Source of the DNA: Anaerolineae bacterium
GTDB lineage: Bacteria > Chloroflexota > Anaerolineae > B4-G1
NCBI GenBank assembly: GCA_030612185.1
Contig: JAUWOI010000303.1
Location: 1 to 5,761, forward strand
Reading direction: 5' to 3'
DNA length: 5,761 bases
The translations under genes and the position numbers were made by a program. The notes beneath the pieces are model-generated. The model saw only the letters and a program-made list of their open reading frames with translations. It was not told the origin of the DNA and made no database searches. Position 1 is the first letter of the stretch, and every line of letters starts with the position of its first letter. Of the stretch, positions 5,633 to 5,761 are shown piece after piece.

Positions 5633-5761
5633 CTACAGTGCCTTGGCAGCGAAATCCAGACCCAACATACCCAGCGTCTCACGTGTGGGCTTACCCGTCT
5701 CCGGATTCCAGCCGTACTCAGCGTAAGCGCCAGCAAGAAGCATGCCCACATCGGGGACCAT
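5633..5761 (-). CDS. Aldehyde:ferredoxin oxidoreductase-like protein, C-terminal end (partial)
   Basis: Only the last 42 residues are in the window; the gene enters from the right edge and stops at TAG 5635-5633. The segment YGWNPETGKPTRETL followed by GMLGLDFAAKAL resembles the C-terminus of tungsten/molybdopterin aldehyde:ferredoxin oxidoreductases, which commonly end with a Tyr-x-x-x-Gly-Trp...Thr-Gly-x-Pro-Thr-Arg-x-x-Leu...Leu-Gly-Leu pattern. Those enzymes oxidise aldehydes to acids with ferredoxin as acceptor in the cytoplasm. The cofactor- and FeS-binding parts lie outside the window, so function cannot be verified. The first in-window codon happens to be ATG, which is unlikely to be the start. 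It is on the same strand as the dcw cluster but is separated from it by the mraZ promoter. Confidence 0.65.
   Translation of the reverse strand: MVPDVGMLLAGAYAEYGWNPETGKPTRETLGMLGLDFAAKAL

Noticed and set aside
5536..5751. 71-codon minus-strand frame over the AOR-like end
   Set aside because: It is rich in Arg, Trp and Cys and out of frame with the recognisable AOR-like C-terminus on the same strand.

Overview
The window is the 5' part of a division and cell wall (dcw) cluster, written entirely on the minus strand, plus the 3' end of an unrelated upstream gene. In transcription order (from high to low coordinates): mraZ (regulator), rsmH/mraW (16S rRNA methyltransferase), a small ftsL-type membrane protein, ftsI (class B penicillin-binding protein), murF (MurNAc-tripeptide:D-Ala-D-Ala ligase), and the first 36 codons of mraY, which runs off the left edge. 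The protein sequences, the GC-rich DNA, GTG starts and degenerate heptanucleotide repeats suggest a Chloroflexota-like (or other deep-branching, GC-rich) bacterium. That assignment is an inference from general familiarity, not from a search.

Layout. 5633-5761: C-terminal 42 residues of a protein resembling aldehyde:ferredoxin oxidoreductase (AOR). 5313-5632: a 320-bp stretch with a perfect 8-bp hairpin, a 45-residue putative secreted or lipoprotein ORF, and a 30-residue ORF overlapping it by ATGA. 5144-5312: the dcw control region, with an AT-rich upstream segment, a near-consensus sigma70-type promoter (TAGACA, 17 bp, TATAAT) and, from just after the -10, an array of TGGGG boxes at exact 10-bp period, which is the expected MraZ operator. 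109-5143: mraZ to murF. 1-109: start of mraY.

How it works together. MraZ should bind its own promoter region and set transcription of the whole cluster. RsmH modifies the ribosomal P site. FtsL and FtsI belong to the septal division complex, FtsI making septal cross-links. MurF completes the UDP-MurNAc-pentapeptide that MraY attaches to undecaprenyl phosphate. Junctions are tight: rsmH/ftsL overlap by 8 bp, ftsI/murF by 4 bp (GTGA) and murF/mraY by 1 bp (TGATG). The only real gaps are mraZ-rsmH (18 bp) and ftsL-ftsI (67 bp). murE, often found between ftsI and murF, is absent and there is no room for it.

The least ordinary parts are two degenerate 7-bp repeat tracts bracketing ftsL: one forms the C-terminal tail of RsmH and the translation start region of ftsL, and the other supplies the ftsL stop and the ftsL-ftsI gap. 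The small-ORF region between the AOR-like gene and the mraZ promoter is also notable. I see no CRISPR array, RNA gene, insertion sequence or defence system, and no clear case for an undescribed multi-gene system.
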